NCBI GenBank assembly: GCA_027604185.1
Contig: JADGKB010000006.1
Coordinates: 186,001 to 250,000 of the forward strand
Length of the DNA: 64,000 bases
Reading direction: 5' to 3'
Source: Boothiomyces macroporosus
Taxonomy: Eukaryota; Chytridiomycota; Chytridiomycetes; Rhizophydiales; Terramycetaceae
Part shown: one piece after another, positions 58,975 to 64,000 of the stretch
Position numbering within the stretch: position 1 is the stretch's first letter
Layout: the number at the start of each line of letters is the position of its first letter
Translations under genes and position numbers: made by a program
Notes under the pieces: model-generated
Told to the model about the DNA's origin: nothing
Databases searched by the model: none
What the model saw: only the letters and a program-made list of their open reading frames with translations

Positions 58975-61900
58975 ATGTTTCTTCTGCTGGTTTCCACAAT
59001 CTATGGTCTTTCTGACACAGGAGCTCCTGCAACAGGGTATCGGCCATTAAATGGGACAGGCAACAATATTGCGTATCCTGAATACGGTGCTTATCTAACC
59101 TTCTACTCCCGATACCATTCATCTCCTGGTTTCTCAGATGGAATATCTGCTTTACCGCTGAATAGACCTGAAGCAAAAATGGTCAGTAACACCCTATTTG
59201 GCGCTGAACCTTCTGTACAAAATTCTGATGCGATTTGCGATTTGCTTGCGTATTGGGGGCAATTTGTTGCTCATGATGTCGCACTTACCAAGGGTACCCA
59301 AATGCTGATTTAGGTAACTCTAGCGATAACATGCCTGTTAATGTAAATACTTGCGATTTCGTTGATTTTGGCGTTGAGTGTGGTGGAATTGTCCAGTACA
59401 ACATTTCCAGGGCTCTAAAAGCGCTACGGCCTCAAGGAGATTATACCCCAATCAACTTTCAAACATCTTTTATAGATGCCTCTACGGTTTATGGTCCCAA
59501 CCAGGCCCAGAATAACCTCGTCCGTGCGTTTTCCAATGGTTTGCTCGAAACATGGTTTGATCCAGTTTCTGGTGCGGAGCTCTTGCCTGTCGTAAATGTC
59601 AACAGTAGCGAATTCTCAGTGATGGACTCTGCTAGGGTTACGCCAAATACAAAAATCTTTTTGGCGGGAGATGTACGAGCAAACGTTCATCCAGCCTTGC
59701 AAACATTACACACTCTTTTTGTAAGAGAGCATAATAGAAGAGCCAGGGAGCTATATCAAAATAACACTTCCATGTCCGATGAAGAAATTTACCAACGAGC
59801 AAGGGCTTGGGTTATAGCTTTGGTGCAGAAAATTACCTACACACAGTACTATCCTACTCTTATCGGGTCTTCTCTGCCGACATACACTGGCTACAAAGAA
59901 CAGGTTGATGCTACCATCTCTGCTGATTTTATTGGTATGGCTTATCGATATGGTCATAGTGCAATCAGCAGTGAAATCTTGCGGCTAGATGAAAATGGAT
60001 TAGAAGATATGAAAGGGCACTTGCTGTTACGCGATCACTTTTTCAATACAGCAGGTATATTAACCACCAATGGCGATATTGAATCAATTTTGAGAGGCTT
60101 GGTATCGCAAAGAGATCAAGAGGCAGACAGTTTAATGGTGGATGACCTTCGAAAGCATTTCACAGATAAGCCATACGATCTTGCTACGATTAACGTCATG
60201 AGAGGAAGAGACTTTGGTTTGCCATCCTACAATGCTCTCCGAGAAGCGAATGGGTTAGCCCCTGCGATGACTTGGTCTGATATTACGAGCAATACAGCAG
60301 TCCAACAGCGTTTAGCGTCAGTATATAGTTCGGTTTGGGATGTTGATCCGTGGGTGGGTGGATTATGTGAAGATAAAGATCCTTCTTCTGGAAGTCATGT
60401 CGGCCCATTATTCACTACAGTAATCGCAAACCAGTTTACAGCTTTAAGGGATGGTGATAGATTTTGGTATGAGAGAGATGGAGTATTGACCCCTCAAGAA
60501 CAGCAGCAACTCCAATCTTGGACACTCTCCACAGTGATTCTAAAAAATACAAACATCAGCTACTTCCCTAGCAATGCTTTCGCGCTATATAATGGGCCAT
60601 TTACGCAAGCTTCAACTGTTAGCTCAAGTGGGTCTCAGTCCTATGTGGCAACGTCAGACTATACCATAAAGTGGAGTTTGGTCGGAACAACCGCGATTTC
60701 TTTCACACTTTGTGGCAATTTCCAAGGATGGATGGGTATTGGTCTGAATCCGAATGCAGTGTCAATGCTTGGAAGCGATTTTATGATTGCTATTCCTGAT
60801 CAAACTACTGGTGTATTCACTGTAAAGACTTACCATGGTTATGTAGATCAATCAGTTCCTAGCTTGTCATCTGTCTATTCTATCGACCCATCCACAGTTG
60901 TTGACGCAAAAAGCACTTGTGGAACCACTCAAGGAGTTACATTCCAAAGACCTTTAGCTCCGGGTGGTACAGCACAACTGCTGTCCTCAAATTCTTCGGT
61001 TTACCTAATCTTTGCCTACGGTGTAAACTACTACTCGCTATCAGCCCCTCATGGACCAGCGAACAGAGGAGGGACGCAGGTCAATTTCTTTGCTACATCA
61101 GCCAGTATTACCTCTGATCCATCGTTGGTTGATACCCTATTAAGTCTGGAGCTGAACTTGGTTGCTATGCATGGAGTTGTGCTGTTTACTTGCTTTGCAG
61201 TGGTTTTTCCCACTGGGATATTCATAATTCGATATATGAAATTGAACAAAAACTCGCTTGCAATCCACAAAACCCTAATGTCCATGGGGGTATACACATC
61301 TGAAATTACCATGCTTGCATTATCTTTGGGTGTAAGAAGCAAGTTTGGATACACACATGTCAAATTTGGAATTGCAATGTTTTGTGTATTAACCACAACG
61401 GCATTTCTTGGCAACCAATCAACTAGGTTGAAAACAATACGAAATATAAACAGAAGGCACTTGAAGCTTGCGCATAGAATTATGGGTGCCTGCGCTATGT
61501 GTCTAGGATATATAACTGCTGCCTTTGGAGTCCTTGACATTTCAGCTTACAACAGTTCTTTTGAAGGAATGCTAATATACATTTACCTAGCATGTATTGC
61601 TTTCGTAGTGGCAGTATTCTTTTTTGTTGGAGAATCTGGAATTTTCAACAGGATATGGGCAGAAAAGGCAGCTGCACAACAGAGCCAGCCTAGAGGATAT
61701 TACTGGAGTGAAATCATTCAAAGAATAGAAAATGGAGAAAATTGGATAATAATTGGAAGCTGTGTTTATGATGTTACAGAGTTTCGCTTCAAGCATCCGG
61801 GTGGAATGGAGCTACTAGATGAAGCCGTTGGTACTGATGCAACCCGATCATTTTTTGGAACTGTTGCTCCTTTACCAAAAGCGTTGAACGTAGTTGCGGA

Positions 61901-63074
61901 ATCCTCAGATACTGTGCAAAAAAGTGCAACAGTCACGCCATTGGTCAAAAGTCGACCAAGAGCAAAGTCTAGTTCTTTCAAAGCACCGAAAGAAAAAGTA
62001 CCCAAATTTCTTATCCCTGCACACAGCTCCTTTGCGATTCAACAATTACATTCAATGTTTGTGGGAAGAATTTTGGATTATATACCAACTTACGAAAAGC
62101 AGTTGCTTAAAAGACTACCGAATGAACTATCAATTACCTCTTCTACTCATGGAAAGAAAGCTATGACAAATTCAGCTTTCAGCGTAGCATCTTCAAGTGT
62201 TTCGATGGAAGATAGATACTTTTTTATTTCCAAATACCTTTCTGAGATGGAAATCAAAACAGCAGATGCCAATCCAGGAATATTTCCTTCTCATTACATT
62301 AACCTGAGAGTTATGGCAAAGTTTTTGGTTACTGGCCCAAATGCAAAATGCCCCGTATACAAGTTCCGACTTCATTTTGAAACCCCAGAATTGCAAATTA
62401 ACTTTTTACCTGGGGATCATATCATCGTTATGCATAGAATTCTGAATGAAAAATCCAACGAAGAAAAGCTGTTGCAGTGCATTTCGAGAAAGTACACGCC
62501 TATCAAAGTATCAAACCAAGGCTACATGGAATTGGTCATCAAGATATATAAAGACGGAGCCCTGACACCACACTTGGGACAGTTGTCCGTTGGAGACAAA
62601 GTCCGTGTCAGAGGGTATTTTGAAGGACAAAAAGTGTTGGGACCTGCTGTACCATCGTATCCACCTTATGAAACAGTACTATTGTTATGTGCAGGATCTG
62701 GTATAACCCCAATGCTGCTCTTGATTGATTACTTTATCAAGGCCTCGGTTTCCGTCAAACCGCCTAAAATTCTTCTGCTAACTCAAAATAGCACAGTCGA
62801 TGATATCATCATGGAATCAGAAATTAATGATATCATGTCTCGAAACATGGATATTTTGCATGTTGTAAACTATCTAAGCAACCCTCCACCAAATTGGAGA
62901 GGAGGTGTAAAAGGAAGAATCACCCCAGAAGATATCGAAAAGCTAAATCTGTTTACTGAAAATGTCCAGAATTATGGCATATTTATATCAGGCCCACCTG
63001 GATTCCAAGACGGTTTGAAAAAGTATTTCGTTTCGAGAAAGAACATGGACCCAGAGAGAGTGTTTGTTCTCTAG
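58975..63074 (+). CDS. Peroxidase-DOMON-b561-b5-reductase fusion
   Basis: One 20-nt intron (59294-59313); 1359 residues. Signal peptide 1-13. Animal-type haem peroxidase about 25-530, with distal His100 in YWGQFVAHD, Arg244 in VREHNR, proximal His321 in YRYGHS, and GPLF.....FTALRDGDRFWYE. DOMON domain about 548-702 (GWMGIGLNP, SDFMIA). Cytochrome b561 core about 712-880, five to six helices with His726, His758, His788 and His827. Cytochrome b5 about 900-1025 with HPGG (His934) and a second ligand candidate His1010 (AHSS). Cytochrome-b5-reductase-like module about 1100-1359 with RKYTP for FAD, GSGITP and SGPPGF for NAD(P)H. Expected topology: peroxidase and DOMON outside, b5 and reductase in the cytosol. 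Confidence 0.93.
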
Positions 63075-63296
63075 TTTTTATAAAAAATAAAATTTATCAA
63101 AATGATTAGTCTGGCGGTGTAATTTATGAAGCGTTTGGTTCTGAATGGCTGCTGGTGGTAAAACTTGTGAGCGTCGAGTTTAAATTTGGTTCTCAGGTGA
63201 ATAATATTGAGCAGCATGTAGAAATAAAAATCCTGCTAGCAAGAGTATTTGTAATGTAACTCTTTAATACGTATGTTATTTTATTGATTATTTACA

Positions 63297-64000
63297 TCAC
63301 GTTTTCATATCTGCCAACCCTTTGATTTGACTATCCAATTCATTGAGCATAGTTTGAGACTTTAGCACCTCATTTTTTATAAATGTAGGCTGTTCGTATT
63401 GTCCTACAGATATCTTTCTCAGACTTGTCTTGGAGCTTGATGGTGACTTTTTATGAATTGGAATCTGTGAAATAGACCTTTTTCTGGTGGGTGTATCGCT
63501 TTTAGTAGATGAAATTGAATTTTCTCTGCTGATAGTGGGATGGTTGACTTGGTCACTGACAGAATGGTATTTCTGCTTTTCTGGATTGGTTTCTCCCAAT
63601 TGAATGTGACTTGAGTGTACTGGAGTTGGACTAAGAAGTCGGGATGATTTTGGGGGAGAATTCAGTCGTTGTTTGGATGGTGGTTGAGCAGCAGTTGCTT
63701 TTGCCGGGTCTTCTATAAAAGTTCTTTGAAGAGATTCCCGCCTGTTTTTTTCCACATCTGTGGTATCCAAAAGCTTTTCAGATCCATAATTTTCAGATTG
63801 TACTATTTTATATAGTTCCTTTTGCTCTACCTTCTGTGAAAGTCTGTGCGACAAGTGTAGATTTGCCATGTTCTCCACCACATGTCCTTTTGAGTCTTTA
63901 CTGTCTGACGGGTGTAAATCTTTATATGTCTGCGACTCTTTTTGAGCGTGAAATCGCGTGTCAACCACTGGCTTGGACACTGCTTTTTCTGGGTATATGT
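63297..64000 (-). CDS. Ser/Lys-rich protein, 5' end beyond window
   Basis: About 234 codons open to the right edge of the window, ending with a stop at 63297. The start lies outside. Sequence is low-complexity, rich in Ser, Lys, Pro and Thr (SPPKSSRLLSPTP, RKRSISQIP), and therefore probably disordered and phosphorylated, with a short predicted coiled coil at the end (LNELDSQIKGL). It converges with the peroxidase fusion gene (222 bp apart). No family recognised. Confidence 0.6.
   Translation of the reverse strand, partial: IYPEKAVSKPVVDTRFHAQKESQTYKDLHPSDSKDSKGHVVENMANLHLSHRLSQKVEQKELYKIVQSENYGSEKLLDTTDVEKNRRESLQRTFIEDPAKATAAQPPSKQRLNSPPKSSRLLSPTPVHSSHIQLGETNPEKQKYHSVSDQVNHPTISRENSISSTKSDTPTRKRSISQIPIHKKSPSSSKTSLRKISVGQYEQPTFIKNEVLKSQTMLNELDSQIKGLADMKT

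Overview
This is nuclear DNA of a flagellated (zoosporic) fungus or a very close holomycotan relative. The evidence is a fungal Zn2Cys6 transcription factor, Rhizomucor-type secreted lipases, S28 peptidases and a HOG1-type MAP kinase, next to genes that Dikarya lack: the ciliary proteins CFAP298 and LRRC56/ODA8, the gamma-secretase subunit PEN-2 and the E3 ligase COP1. I cannot name the species. I saw no mobile elements, rRNA, tRNA or CRISPR arrays.

The most pervasive property is the introns. About 110 can be placed by restoring conserved protein families, and almost all are only 18-24 nt (mostly 19-21): GTA.. at the donor, a CTAAY/TTAAT branch-like motif directly upstream, and TAG/CAG/AAG/GAG at the acceptor. 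Removing them restores full-length, in-frame proteins, so genes that look broken on raw reading are intact. The exceptions are a 46-nt intron in RPS3 and one non-AG junction in an armadillo gene. A 3-nt exon sits between two 19-nt introns in the PLP-homeostasis gene, and the CCT6 start codon is split by an intron.

Layout. 0.5-5 kb: three tandem secreted lipases, then a 35-bp tandem repeat. 5-9 kb: p24 cargo receptor, HOG1, EMC10, metaxin, PEN-2. 9-13 kb: ADP1-like ABCG transporter and a PH-domain protein. 13-17 kb: two tandem S28 serine carboxypeptidases. 17-22 kb: Mis14/NSL1-like kinetochore protein, a DUF1746-like membrane protein, a 1.35-kb intergenic stretch, a Zn2Cys6 regulator. 22-33 kb: F-box protein, COP1, AVL9, ubiquilin/DSK2, epsilon-COP, TUG/UBX. 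32.6-39 kb: an unrecognised protein, TBCE, TFIIF-beta, an ankyrin protein, CK2-beta. 39-45 kb: ABCC (YCF1/MRP-type) transporter, Mn/Fe-SOD, armadillo protein. 45-54 kb: PLPBP, CFAP298, CtIP/SAE2, a small coiled-coil protein, LRRC56, AP-2 alpha, RPS3. 54-64 kb: ANKRD40-like, PP2A-A, CCT6, a 1359-residue peroxidase/DOMON/b561/b5/reductase fusion, and the 3' part of a Ser-rich protein.

The genome is very compact. Convergent neighbours end 18-40 bp apart and one pair shares overlapping stop codons. Divergent neighbours start 36-100 bp apart. In at least 16 genes the AATAAA signal overlaps the stop codon itself. Most genes are unrelated housekeeping or trafficking genes; functional clustering is limited to the tandem lipases and tandem peptidases. 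The most novel item is the fusion enzyme at 58975-63074: it could carry cytosolic NAD(P)H electrons across a membrane toward an attached animal-type peroxidase, a DUOX-like arrangement built on cytochrome b561.
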